This document shows positions 24,926 to 33,224 of a stretch of DNA of 64,000 nucleotides, piece after piece. The notes under the pieces were generated by a model. The model was not told the DNA's origin, did not search any database, and saw nothing but the letters and a program-made list of their open reading frames with translations. The DNA is taken from the NCBI RefSeq assembly GCF_026723765.1, contig NZ_CP113524.1, positions 1,969,001-2,033,000 of the forward strand, in the 5' to 3' direction. The stretch comes from Lacrimispora xylanolytica (GTDB lineage Bacteria; Bacillota; Clostridia; Lachnospirales; Lachnospiraceae). The first letter of the stretch is position 1. Each line of letters starts with the position of its first letter. Made by a program: the position numbers and the translations under genes.

Positions 24926-26555
24926 TCATATTCATACCAGGTTCATAAACCGTATATTGATTGCGGCCGTGTTTTTTTGCGTGATATAGAGCGATATCCG
25001 CTTTTTCATACAATTCTTCGAAACTGGTTCCATCCTCTGGAAATGCGGCGGTTCCAAGACTTCCCGATATATGGATTTCCGGTTCCAAGGCACTTGTTAT
25101 TAAATTGCAGAGATTTTCCAGTTTTGTATATATGTCAATGCTGTATGATACATCCTTTAACAATATAATAAATTCATCTCCTCCCATGCGTCCGAATATA
25201 TCCTCTCGTCTTAAGGCGGACTTTAATCTGGAAGCTGCTCTATGAAGGGCTTTATCACCAAACTGATGCCCGTAGCTGTCATTTAACTGCTTGAAACGGT
25301 CTATATCCAGCATAATGAGAATATGATGAGTAGGGCAGCTTTTCAGTATATGGCGTATGGATCTTATGGCAGTTGCCCGATTTAACAGCCCCGTAAGGGA
25401 ATCAAGCTCTGAAAGTTCCTGTAGGGAGATGGCTTCCCGTTTGGAGTCATCAATATCCTTGATAAGGATAAATGCCTTAATGGAGTCGTTATAAGGATCA
25501 CAGACGATCTGTACAGTAGCATTGGCCCAGAAGATACTGCCGTCTGGCTTTACTCTCCGGTGCTCCATATGGAGAGAACGGTTCCCTCTGTAATAATGAT
25601 GAAGCAGCTGGTCTTTGTTGAAAAATTTCAGATACGCTTCCTTGTCTTCTTCGTAAATAAAATGTTCTGCAACGTATCCCATAATGTCAGAAAACGTATT
25701 GGAGGCGTAATCCGGCATATTGCATTTCAACTCTCCGATGATTTCCTCAAACAGGTCAAACTTTATATTGTATTCATAGTAGCCGATACAATTTTTTTTC
25801 TGCTCTTCCATGTATTCCATCCATCGTTGATAGGCCAGTTCTTTCTCATATTCATCCGTGATATCCTGATAGGATATAATGCTGCGGACAGGAGACTGTG
25901 ATTCCCCATATACAAGGGAATAGCGGGTGGAGAACCAGCGGTAATCCCCTCCTGTTTTTAAGCGCACAATGCACTTTCCTTCCCCAGCTCCGTTTTCCAT
26001 GGTTTGAAAGAACTGTAGAAAATCCTCAATGCTTTCTTTATGTACGATGTCATTTTCAATGAGAAATTCAGGAGATAGAGACTGGGTATAAGGGAATGGA
26101 AAATTCCTTGAAAATTCCGGGGTGGGAGAAATGCTTCTGGAAGAAATATCGTAGATGCTGACGAGACAACTGGAATGCTGAGTTGCAAGGCGATATTGTT
26201 CTTCTCTGAGCCGCAGCCGTTCCTGGGACTTTTTTATGTCTGTCATGTCGGTAACACAACAGTATAAAAATCCATCCTCTGAGATGTAATTGGCATCCAT
26301 GGAAAGCCAGGTGCATGTCTCTGCATTTCTGGCTCTGAATTCCAAAACAAACCGATTAATCGTAGTTTTAAGGTGGCTTTGTATTTCATTTACAATTGCT
26401 TCGTAATCCGCTTCGCAGACAAGATCATTTAAACATGCGTGCAGACAGAACCAGTCCCTGACCGTCTGGTTACAATAGAAAATTGAAAAAGGCTCCTGGG
26501 CTTTTAGCTTCAGTAAGCCGCAGGGAATGCGGTCTAAAAAATATTCTTCGTTCAT
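24915..26555 (-). CDS. PAS-domain diguanylate cyclase (GGDEF)
   Basis: A 546-residue soluble signalling protein predicted to make cyclic di-GMP. Several PAS-like sensor segments precede a C-terminal GGDEF domain, including one near residues 15-110, one with FRARNAETCTWLSMDANY, and one with HRRVKPDGSIFWANATV. The catalytic motif RMGGDEF is intact, and RRED five residues upstream fits the RxxD inhibitory site. No EAL domain or membrane helix was seen. GGGAGAAAG precedes ATG 26555. The PAS ligand is unknown. Confidence 0.92.
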   Translation of the reverse strand: MNEEYFLDRIPCGLLKLKAQEPFSIFYCNQTVRDWFCLHACLNDLVCEADYEAIVNEIQSHLKTTINRFVLEFRARNAETCTWLSMDANYISEDGFLYCCVTDMTDIKKSQERLRLREEQYRLATQHSSCLVSIYDISSRSISPTPEFSRNFPFPYTQSLSPEFLIENDIVHKESIEDFLQFFQTMENGAGEGKCIVRLKTGGDYRWFSTRYSLVYGESQSPVRSIISYQDITDEYEKELAYQRWMEYMEEQKKNCIGYYEYNIKFDLFEEIIGELKCNMPDYASNTFSDIMGYVAEHFIYEEDKEAYLKFFNKDQLLHHYYRGNRSLHMEHRRVKPDGSIFWANATVQIVCDPYNDSIKAFILIKDIDDSKREAISLQELSELDSLTGLLNRATAIRSIRHILKSCPTHHILIMLDIDRFKQLNDSYGHQFGDKALHRAASRLKSALRREDIFGRMGGDEFIILLKDVSYSIDIYTKLENLCNLITSALEPEIHISGSLGTAAFPEDGTSFEELYEKADIALYHAKKHGRNQYTVYEPGMNMKEC

Positions 26556-26692
26556 CGTTCACTTTCTCCCATAAGTGCTTTTTAATATAGAATTGGTCTT
26601 ATATAAAATATATGAGACATGTTGTAAAAAAATGCAATAATATATTACAAATAAACAAAAAATGTTTTATTTCCAGCTGGGAGTGAAACCGA

Positions 26693-26722
26693 AAAAAGGA
26701 TAGCCCGAAAGCTATCCTTTTT
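26693..26722. terminator. Terminator downstream of the phosphofructokinase gene
   Basis: AAAAAGGATAGC pairs with GCTATCCTTTTT around CCGAAA, usable in both directions; it lies after the minus-strand phosphofructokinase stop. Confidence 0.85.
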
Positions 26723-26737
26723 AAATGCATGACTATT

Positions 26738-27955
26738 TTATTTTCTATATAAATAGACCGGACGGCCGCCTTCCATCTTTCTCTCAGGCTCACCCTGAAT
26801 AAGAGGAAGTGCATAGGCCAAAAAGTCGTCTGTAACATCAGTACCATTTTTGCTAATCCATTCATTTGGAAATAGTTTTTCCTTGTTACAAACTTCGTTT
26901 ACATCCACGGTAACGCATTCCATGGTATAAGGGGAATCAGCAGTACGCTTAAAAGCGATCATCATTCCTGTTATACCCTCTAATGCAGTTTTTACTCCTT
27001 TAATCCCTGCTTGAACAGATTCTTCTATATCAACAGCAGATGCCAGCATTCCACTGCATCTTTGGCTGACATTCAGCTCTATGGAACGTACCTTTACACC
27101 GAAACGGTCCCGGACAAAGTTCTCCAGCATCTTACCGCTTCCTGTTAGCATTTTGTGGCCGAAGGTATCCAAACGGGCTTCATCTGCGTATTCACAAATG
27201 AATTTACCGTTGGAATCGGAGAGTCCTTCTGATACACAGATAATAATTGAACTTCTTTTTTGCAGAGCAGAATCCACGTCTGATGCGAACTGTTCGAAAT
27301 CAAAATCTGATTCAGGAAGGTAGATAAGTACAGGATTGTCACCTTCAAACTTTCTTGCCATGGCACTGGCTGCAGTAAGCCATCCAGCATGACGTCCCAT
27401 CAGCTCTATAATGGTAACGGATTTCTGCTGGTAAACGGAAGCGTCTAAAACAATTTCACGAACGGTATCTGCTACATATTTGGCCGCACTGCCATATCCA
27501 GGAGTGTGGTCTGTGAGAACCAGGTCGTTATCAATGGTTTTGGGGATTCCGATAAAGCGGATGTCGCTCTGATGATGGGCTGCATAGCGGGAAAGCTTGC
27601 TCACCGTATCCATGGAATCATTTCCACCGATGTAAAAGAAATATCCGATATCCATAACCCGGAACTTTTCAAACAGAGCCGGATAAAATGGAGAAGAAAG
27701 ATCATCCGGAAGCTTATAGCGGCATGAGCCCAAATAAGCAGCAGGTGTTAATTTTAGTAGCTCCAGTTCCTCTGCGGTCAAGTCATTTGATAAATCCATA
27801 TAATTCCCGGACATAAAGCCTTCAATGCCGTTGATCATGCCGTAAACTCTGTCGATTTCATCGTGAGCCATTCCTTCTTTAATTATCCCGTAAAGACTTG
27901 CATTAATCACAGCGGTAGGGCCGCCGGACTGTCCTACGATTGCGTTTTTCTTCAT
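26738..27955 (-). CDS. pfp: Phosphofructokinase, pyrophosphate-type signature
   Basis: A 405-residue phosphofructokinase converting fructose 6-phosphate to the 1,6-bisphosphate. The N-terminal VGQSGGPTAVINASL binds phosphate, and the active-site region GIPKTIDND is intact. Two known specificity positions point to pyrophosphate instead of ATP: Asp113 in GGNDS, where ATP enzymes have Gly (GGDGS), and Lys139 in PKTIDND, where ATP enzymes have Gly (PGTIDND). Length fits the clostridial PPi-dependent group. GGAGGATAT precedes the ATG. It stands alone. Confidence 0.9.
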   Translation of the reverse strand: MKKNAIVGQSGGPTAVINASLYGIIKEGMAHDEIDRVYGMINGIEGFMSGNYMDLSNDLTAEELELLKLTPAAYLGSCRYKLPDDLSSPFYPALFEKFRVMDIGYFFYIGGNDSMDTVSKLSRYAAHHQSDIRFIGIPKTIDNDLVLTDHTPGYGSAAKYVADTVREIVLDASVYQQKSVTIIELMGRHAGWLTAASAMARKFEGDNPVLIYLPESDFDFEQFASDVDSALQKRSSIIICVSEGLSDSNGKFICEYADEARLDTFGHKMLTGSGKMLENFVRDRFGVKVRSIELNVSQRCSGMLASAVDIEESVQAGIKGVKTALEGITGMMIAFKRTADSPYTMECVTVDVNEVCNKEKLFPNEWISKNGTDVTDDFLAYALPLIQGEPERKMEGGRPVYLYRK

Positions 27956-28837
27956 GTAATATATCCTCCAGATTTGCGTATGCTTTAGGCACGTCTCCTA
28001 TTCTATAATAGAACGTGTATCTTTGCAACGGTCATTTCCCTATATTTTACCCCTTTTTCGGTCCGGGAGGCGTAAAACCTGTAAGTACTATTGATTTTGG
28101 GAGGATGGGAAATGGAGGAAGTAGTAAGAAATGCCCATAAAAAGGGAGGAGCCGGTGAAATGTGGGTTTCACCGGCGAGTTATGAAAAAAAGTTTTTTGT
28201 TCAAACAAGTTTTGGGGTTGCTCTTGTTTATGTTTTAAGTATAGAGGAGAGATATGAAAAAAGTTTGTAGAAGTTGTAAATAAACTTTGTACGGCTTGTG
28301 AAAAAAGTGTGAATGGAAAATGGTGGGATTTTACAAGTACTGTTAGCGGAGAGATGCATCAGCGGTTGAGATATGATCAGAATTAACTCAAACATTATAT
28401 GCAGTTTGTTATTGAAATGACTAATGTGTTTCGATTAGTTGTCAGAGTTATCATTCATCTACTTGGATAATAAACTACTCCTTTATCTGCGGTTTAAGCA
28501 ATTCTTAAATAGCACGATTCTAAATGATTAATAGGTTGCTATATTGCAAGATTACCGTAGGAACAGAGATGGTAGAATGGAAAACCGAAAAGGATGGGGC
28601 TGATACTCAAATCTGCAACCGGCGTGTCCGGCATTACATAACCTTCCGGCAGAGCAGGTCTGAGGGGGAAAGGGAAGTATAGGAATTGGTATCTAAACTT
28701 ATGGAATTGCCCAAATAGACGAGACGGAAGAAGATGGCTTTATTTATATTTATTACTCTGACGCGCTGGAAGTTGAGGCGGATGATAATGAGGGAACAAT
28801 TAGCTATTAAACCCGAATTTAACGGAGGGAACAAAAA
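27956..28837. other. Long gap with structured RNA candidate and decayed coding remnants
   Basis: No intact gene over about 880 bp. The left part (about 28110-28290) is rich in hairpins. Near 28690-28808 a frame with coding character (IAQIDETEEDGFIYIYYSDA) ends at TAA but is cut by a stop upstream, so it looks like a gene remnant. Nearby CGGCGTGTCCGGC is a small palindrome. Confidence 0.5.
28112..28290 (+). ncRNA. Candidate structured RNA
   Basis: Successive stems are visible: GCCGGTGAAA (28151-28160) with TTTCACCGGC (28167-28176), AAACAAG (28203-28209) with CTTGTTT (28223-28229), and AAAGTTT (28260-28266) with AAACTTT (28282-28288). The motif RKTATGAAAAAA-AGTTT appears twice. A 52-codon frame beginning at ATG 28112 with a good GGGAGG site spans the same bases, so a small protein is the alternative. 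Confidence 0.35.
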
Positions 28838-29184
28838 TTGACAGTAAAAGAATTTGATGTAGGTCAGACGGTTTTATTCTCAACATGCATGAAGGCAGAA
28901 ATCGTGAGCCAGAGATCAGAGAAGTAAAGGTAAAAGCAGTAGGTCGCAAATATGTAACCATTGGCAATGGAGATAGGTACGAATCAGAAGAATCCAATCC
29001 TTTTGGTTTGATTCAAAATATTGATTATGGTAATAAAGGATTACTTTACCCATCAAGAACAGACGCAAATAATTACATTGAAAAAAGTAGGCTTTCAGTG
29101 TGGATCAGCAATATATCGTGGATTAAAAGCAGGAATTATACTTTAGAACAGTTGCGAAAAGTAAAGGAAATTTTTGTCGATTGA
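28838..29184 (+). pseudogene. Small gene broken by a one-base frameshift (unknown family)
   Basis: TTG 28838 has GGAGGG 8 bp upstream and reads TVKEFDVGQTV, then goes out of frame. From about 28873 the adjacent frame continues as FILNMHEGRNREPEIREVKV and runs to the stop at 29182-29184. Adding one T to the TTTT run at 28872-28875 restores a single frame of about 115 residues (VGQTVFILNMHEG). So it is a homopolymer indel, real or from sequencing. The product would be a small beta-rich protein with VGRKYVTIGNGDRYE; no family was assigned. Confidence 0.65.
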
Positions 29185-29213
29185 TTTAGGATTTAGCGGA
29201 GGTGGGTTGAAAA

Positions 29214-29255
29214 ATGAAAGACGTAATGTTTAAAGGCAAAGAACAGTTAGAGTAA
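29214..29255 (+). pseudogene. Thirteen-codon gene stub
   Basis: GGAGGTGGG is followed by ATG 29214 and a 13-residue frame (MKDVMFKGKEQLE) ending in TAA. A strong ribosome site with such a short frame suggests the 5' remnant of a lost gene in this decayed region. Confidence 0.35.
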
Positions 29256-29286
29256 TACAATGTCGATTTAAGTTCACTGTAAAAAA

Positions 29287-29318
29287 AGAATAGGGGCATT
29301 TATCTCCCTATTCTAATT
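29287..29318. terminator. Bidirectional terminator
   Basis: AGAATAGGG (29287-29295) pairs with CCCTATTCT (29306-29314), with A run before and AATTTT after; it ends the minus-strand HMA-like gene and the decayed plus-strand region. Confidence 0.7.
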
Positions 29319-29331
29319 TTACAAACTCAAT

Positions 29332-29550
29332 TTATTCATTTGATTGGTTCAAAATATTGCATCCGACATTTTCGATACAAGATCTAATAGAATTTTCATC
29401 CGTTGATGGATTGTATCCAATTTCAATTGAACCCCTTGCAGCATCAATATTGACCATGGAAATTCCTTCAACTTTATCTAATGCATTTTTGAGCTGAGTT
29501 TTAATTTCCGAATTCTGTATGCCTGATATATCAAAATGGATTCTGTTCAT
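29332..29550 (-). CDS. HMA-like small protein lacking the metal-binding CxxC
   Basis: A 72-residue protein with the beta-alpha-beta-beta-alpha-beta pattern of heavy-metal-associated (CopZ/MerP-like) domains: RIHFDISGI, KNALDKVEGISMVNIDAARGSIEIGY, and SIRSCIENVGCNI. Where copper chaperones carry MxCxxC after the first strand, this protein has GIQNSEIK, so it should not bind metal the usual way. Two Cys remain near the C-terminus. AAAGGAG precedes ATG 29550. Role unknown. Confidence 0.7.
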   Translation of the reverse strand: MNRIHFDISGIQNSEIKTQLKNALDKVEGISMVNIDAARGSIEIGYNPSTDENSIRSCIENVGCNILNQSNE

Positions 29551-29604
29551 ACAACAATTGCTCCTTTACAGTTTGATTTATTATTACGAAATATTATTAA
29601 AAGT

Positions 29605-29757
29605 CTAAGATTCTTTATCTTTTGAATTATCTGTCTTTAGCCCAAATACGGCACGTGCGCTTTCTGCTTGTGGATTGTGATTAATATGTTTTGAATGAAA
29701 AGTACCATCTTCTTTTTTGTGATTTTTAGTACTTTTTTTAGAATTGTCTCTGCTCAT
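29605..29757 (-). CDS. Fifty-residue hydrophilic protein (possibly CPC_1213-like)
   Basis: ATG 29757 is preceded by a perfect AAGGAGG. It encodes 50 residues: MSRDNSKKSTKNHKKEDG, then HSKHINHNPQAESARAVFGLK, ending KDKES. The HxxHxPxAESARAVFG core resembles small clostridial proteins annotated CPC_1213 family, whose function is unknown; that naming is from memory. The protein is basic, His-rich and has no membrane segment. It lies just upstream of the HMA-like gene on the same strand, possibly cotranscribed. Confidence 0.7.
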   Translation of the reverse strand: MSRDNSKKSTKNHKKEDGTFHSKHINHNPQAESARAVFGLKTDNSKDKES

Positions 29758-30093
29758 AATTTACCTCCTTTTCTCAAGTGTTATTTTAGTATACCGTTTT
29801 TCTATAAAACTCATTCTATAAAATGTTGTCAAACAAACCAGAAAATTGAAAGTACATGTTATTTGGTATGAAAGAGTCAATTAATTAAAATGGTAAAAGT
29901 ATTTGATAGCGCTGTCATTACTTAATAAATGATAACCCATACATTGAACAAAGCAATTAAACTGAAATTTAACGTAATACGAACATTGAAAATTAAATAT
30001 TGATAGTTAGCAAAATGTGTAGTAGTCTATTCATAAAGATTATTTATATAGTAGACCGCATTCATTACACGCATGGAGATTGGTGGAATAGAT
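29758..30093. other. AT-rich gap before the DJ-1/PfpI gene
   Basis: About 335 bp with no supported gene. An in-frame ATG at 30073 lies within it but has no ribosome site. ATATTGATAGTTA (near 30000) recurs near 33530 in the next large gap. Confidence 0.5.
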
Positions 30094-30705
30094 ATGAAAA
30101 AGCATTGGAACGTTGGTATACTTCTTTTTAATGAAGTTGAAGTTCTGGATTTTGCTGGTCCATTTGAAGTTTTTTCAATTGCTTCATATTCAAATTGTCA
30201 ACAAAAGCCTTTTACAGTAAAGACTGTCGCCCAAACAACAGATTTAATCAGCGCCCGAAATGGTCTAAAAGTTCAACCCGATTTTGATTTTAATAATAGT
30301 CCTTCATTTGATATTTTAATTATACCCGGCGGGTATGGAGCAGAGGAAATAGAAATTCACAATGAAATTCTTAAAAATTGGATTAAGATCAGAGCGGAGG
30401 AATGTGATATTATCGCATCTGTGTGTACCGGATCTTTTTTATTGGCTGAGACTGGATTATTAGATGGGAAAAGAGCAACCACACACTGGCTGGATATAGA
30501 TAGACTAGAAAGTGAGTACACGAAAATAAAGGTTCAGCGAGGAGTTAAATATGTTGATGAAAGTAATATAATCACGTCTGGTGGTATTTCAGCCGGAATT
30601 GATATGTCTTTTTATCTTCTAAATAGACTTGTCGGAAAGGAAATTGCGATTGCGACAGCTAAAAGAATGGAGTATGATATTAACCTACATAAAATAAAAC
30701 ACTAA
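30094..30705 (+). CDS. DJ-1/PfpI family protein
   Basis: A 203-residue class I glutamine amidotransferase-like protein. The N-terminal VGILLFNEVEVLDFAGPFEVF is typical of the AraC-associated/isonitrile-hydratase-like PfpI branch. The nucleophile elbow SVCTGSFLLAETGLL contains the conserved Cys, followed by ATTHW. No C-terminal AraC DNA-binding domain is present. ATG 30094 is chosen for the GGTGG site. Enzyme activity cannot be assigned; glyoxalase III-, hydratase- or chaperone-like roles are known in the superfamily. Confidence 0.88.
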   Translation: MKKHWNVGILLFNEVEVLDFAGPFEVFSIASYSNCQQKPFTVKTVAQTTDLISARNGLKVQPDFDFNNSPSFDILIIPGGYGAEEIEIHNEILKNWIKIRAEECDIIASVCTGSFLLAETGLLDGKRATTHWLDIDRLESEYTKIKVQRGVKYVDESNIITSGGISAGIDMSFYLLNRLVGKEIAIATAKRMEYDINLHKIKH

Positions 30706-30784
30706 CTTTCAGTATTATGCTGGTGGATTATAATGTTACTTGTGGTCAATAGAGCAATATTGAAAAGATAATTGGAGGTCCCCA

Positions 30785-31306
30785 TTGGAAACGGTTTCAG
30801 TTAAGCTATTGTCTTTAGATGATACAAATAAATTATTTGATTTTGAGGTAGAGAATCGTCTTTACTTTGAAGCTATTGGTTTATCCCGTAGTGAAGCTTA
30901 TTACGATTACGTATCGTTTGAAGAGATTGTAAAAGATTTAGTAAAAGAACAAGATTTGGGTGTTCATTTTATGTATTTGATAACGAATGAACAGGATGAA
31001 GTTGTTGGCAGAATCAACCTTACGGATATTATAAAAGGGCCTTTAAATAAAGCTGAGTTAGGATATCGTATCGGTGAAAAACATCAAGGAAAAGGATATG
31101 CAACTTCAGCTGCCAAAGTAATTATTAGCAAGGCCAAAATGGTACACAATTTACATCGAATTGAGGCAGGAACTTCTCCTCAAAATATAGGTTCTCAGAT
31201 TGTTTTGATTAAAAATGGTTTTCAATTTGTGGGAAAGTATACTCAGTATATTATGACTAAAGAAGGATGGACCGATAGCTTACTATTTGAAAAAATAATA
31301 GATTAA
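30785..31306 (+). CDS. GNAT N-acetyltransferase (RimJ/RimL-like), TTG start
   Basis: A 173-residue acetyl-CoA-dependent acetyltransferase of the RimJ/RimL/SpeG-like group. GYRIGEKHQGKGYATSAAKVI is the acetyl-CoA pyrophosphate loop, and HRIEAGTSPQNIGSQIVLIKNGF the C-terminal signature. TTG 30785 lies 5 bp after GGAGG and is the only good start. Substrate may be a protein N-terminus, polyamine or drug. Confidence 0.9.
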   Translation: METVSVKLLSLDDTNKLFDFEVENRLYFEAIGLSRSEAYYDYVSFEEIVKDLVKEQDLGVHFMYLITNEQDEVVGRINLTDIIKGPLNKAELGYRIGEKHQGKGYATSAAKVIISKAKMVHNLHRIEAGTSPQNIGSQIVLIKNGFQFVGKYTQYIMTKEGWTDSLLFEKIID

Positions 31307-31364
31307 GATATTAAATTTGTAGTAATAAAAGTTTATTTCGTTTGCCTTATAATGATGATATGAT

Positions 31365-31395
31365 AAATGCGCCAGTCTTCGGACTGGCGCATTTT
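31365..31395. terminator. UUCG-capped terminator
   Basis: AAATGCGCCAGTC and GACTGGCGCATTT pair over 13 bp around a TTCG tetraloop, followed by Ts. It separates the GNAT gene from the convergent Rrf2 gene. Confidence 0.92.
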
Positions 31396-31422
31396 TGCAG
31401 GTTGGCGATACCTGATTTGGAG

Positions 31423-31920
31423 CTATTCTTTATTGAACCACAAAATAGTAGCTTCTTTTGCTTCTTTCGTTAAAATATTTGAGTAAACCTCTTCGTGCAG
31501 CCATGCCAATGTTTTTTGCTCCAGGTATTTTTTCATTTCGTTCTCCGCTTCATTCATTACGACTTTGATCAGGCAAGGACATTTGGTGTATGAATCTGGG
31601 AGATTATTTTTATCTACAAGTATACTGTTCTGCCTGATTTCTGCACATTGAAAGAATGACTCATTTCCTTCTACAGCTTCGACGATATCCCAGAAAGTAA
31701 TCTCTTTTGGATCCCGGGCCAAGGCATAGCCGCCTTTTACGCCCGGTACGGATTTGATTAGGCCGTTTTTGCTTAATCTGGCATAGACCTTTGATAAATA
31801 ACTTTCGGATATCCCTTGAAAGGTAGCCAAATCTCTGATACCTACTGATTTATCTTTATCTACATTTATCATATAAAGCAAACAATGCAATGCATATTCA
31901 ACCCCGACTGAAAATTTCAT
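31423..31920 (-). CDS. Rrf2 family transcriptional regulator
   Basis: A 165-residue Rrf2 regulator with N-terminal winged helix (KFSVGVEYALHCLLYMI, GISESYLSKVYARLSKNGLIKS, VKGGYALAR). Three Cys lie in the C-terminal half (QCAEIR and KCPC), positions where IscR/NsrR-type members bind an Fe-S cluster, so redox or nitric oxide sensing is plausible. AAGGAGAG precedes the ATG. It is divergent from the flavin split-barrel gene, the probable target. Confidence 0.9.
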   Translation of the reverse strand: MKFSVGVEYALHCLLYMINVDKDKSVGIRDLATFQGISESYLSKVYARLSKNGLIKSVPGVKGGYALARDPKEITFWDIVEAVEGNESFFQCAEIRQNSILVDKNNLPDSYTKCPCLIKVVMNEAENEMKKYLEQKTLAWLHEEVYSNILTKEAKEATILWFNKE

Positions 31921-32005
31921 TCTTTCTCTCTCCTTACAAGTATTAGTAATATCATAATAGAAGAGTCCTGTGAATTCAAGTTTTATATTTTTTAAATAAA
32001 AAGAG

Positions 32006-32034
32006 TTGACATTTTCCTGTTATAGAATTATTAT
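32006..32034 (+). promoter_or_regulatory. Sigma-A promoter of the split-barrel gene
   Basis: TTGACA 32006-32011 and TATTAT 32029-32034 with 17-bp spacer, in the region shared with the divergent Rrf2 gene. Confidence 0.7.
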
Positions 32035-32091
32035 AATTAAAGACAACATATATCGACGATAATATAAGTCTATAAAAGGAGGATATAACAG

Positions 32092-32463
32092 ATGTTTCCA
32101 GAAAAATTATTAGAAGTAGTAAAACATGAAGGTGTAGTTTCAATTGTAAGCTGTGCAAATAACGAAGCTCACGTGGCAAATACATGGAATTCTTATTTAG
32201 AATTGGTAGATTCCAATAAGGTTTTAATACCGGCTGCCGCAATGATTAAAACAGAAGAGAACACCAAGCTAAATTCTAAGGTTACACTTACTCTTGGAAG
32301 TAAAGAAGTAATGGGATATCATCACATGGGAACCGGATTTGTCTTAGAGGGAACAGCCAGGTTTTTAAAAGAAGGGGAGAATTATGATTTGATGTATAAA
32401 AAATTCCCATTCTTAACGAGGGTACTGGAAGTTACCGTTGAGTCCTGTAAGCAAACCATATAA
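32092..32463 (+). CDS. Pyridoxamine 5'-phosphate oxidase-like flavin split-barrel protein
   Basis: A 123-residue small FMN-binding split-barrel protein. SIVSCANNEAHVANTWNSYL and KVLIPAAAMIKTEENTKLN are the strand segments that bind flavin phosphate in this family, followed by VTLTLGSKEV and GTGFVLEGTARF. AAAGGAGG precedes the ATG. A ferredoxin gene follows 14 bp after the stop and the Rrf2 regulator is divergent, suggesting a small flavin/Fe-S redox module. Confidence 0.85.
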   Translation: MFPEKLLEVVKHEGVVSIVSCANNEAHVANTWNSYLELVDSNKVLIPAAAMIKTEENTKLNSKVTLTLGSKEVMGYHHMGTGFVLEGTARFLKEGENYDLMYKKFPFLTRVLEVTVESCKQTI

Positions 32464-32477
32464 TTGGGGAACATTTC

Positions 32478-32654
32478 ATGTCCAGAAGAATTGATGATGA
32501 GCAATGTATCGGCTGCGGACAATGCCAGAGAGTGTGTCTTGTTGGATGTATTTACCAGGACACAGGAAGAAAAAGAAAAGTTAATGAGACTGAATGTGTG
32601 GATTGTGGTGCCTGCCAGATGATATGTCCTAAAAAATGTATTGTTTCTATATGA
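32478..32654 (+). CDS. Small 2[4Fe-4S] ferredoxin
   Basis: A 58-residue bacterial ferredoxin. Two cluster motifs are present: C10, C13, C16, C20 (CIGCGQCQRVC) and C40, C43, C46, C50 (CVDCGACQMICP), plus extra Cys at 24 and 54. The first motif lacks the usual Pro after its last Cys. ATG 32478 has a GGGGA site and lies 14 bp after the split-barrel stop, so the two are probably one transcript and this ferredoxin a likely electron partner. Confidence 0.9.
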   Translation: MSRRIDDEQCIGCGQCQRVCLVGCIYQDTGRKRKVNETECVDCGACQMICPKKCIVSI

Positions 32655-32770
32655 TTGATTCTTTTGAGTCATCAAACGCAGCTAAAAATATGTAACGTTA
32701 ATGATTATAAGCGGAAGCGGACATAATAAGCGTGTGAATGTAATGGTATTTATACATTTGACAGAGTTTA

Positions 32771-32799
32771 TTGACGTAATGAAAAAGTAAGCTTATAAT
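32771..32799 (+). promoter_or_regulatory. Sigma-A promoter of the glutaredoxin-like gene
   Basis: TTGACG 32771-32776 and TATAAT 32794-32799, 17-bp spacer, about 59 bp before the start codon. Confidence 0.75.
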
Positions 32800-32857
32800 G
32801 AAATTGGTAACATTAACAAGAACTGGCATATCACTACATGCAGAATGTGAGGTAACT

Positions 32858-33181
32858 ATGAAGATAACCATGTACGGAGCAGAGATTTGTCCTGATTGCG
32901 TGAAAGCCAAAAAGAATTTAACTGCGCTGAATCATATTGACTTAGAATATAAGAATATCATAGGCGACACGGCTACTTTAAAAGAATTTTTAGCTTACCG
33001 CGATCATGATGCCATTTTTCAGGAAATTAAGGAATCTGGAAGGATTGGAATTCCATTTTTTATACTGGATAATGGAGAAAAGACATTTGATATTGGTGAG
33101 TATATAGATTTGCCTGATGAAACGGAAGACACAGAAATTCCTGCTTTTTCCTGCTCTATTGACAAAAAAGGACAGTGTTAG
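32858..33181 (+). CDS. Glutaredoxin-like protein (CPDC)
   Basis: A 107-residue thioredoxin-fold protein. MKITMYGAEICPDCVKAKKNL has the redox pair C11 and C14 directly after the first strand, and IGIPFFILDNG supplies the cis-Pro loop. The C-terminal tail carries CSIDKKGQC, two more Cys. ATG 32858 has a GAGGT site; 20 extra residues upstream have none. Function is probably thiol-disulfide exchange. Confidence 0.88.
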   Translation: MKITMYGAEICPDCVKAKKNLTALNHIDLEYKNIIGDTATLKEFLAYRDHDAIFQEIKESGRIGIPFFILDNGEKTFDIGEYIDLPDETEDTEIPAFSCSIDKKGQC

Positions 33182-33193
33182 TACTGTACAACT

Positions 33194-33224
33194 AAGCGCT
33201 TGGCTTCGGCCTGGCGCTTTTTTT
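33194..33224 (+). terminator. Terminator after the glutaredoxin-like gene
   Basis: AAGCGC pairs with GCGCTT with an inner GGC-TTCG-GCC, followed by seven Ts. Confidence 0.85.
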
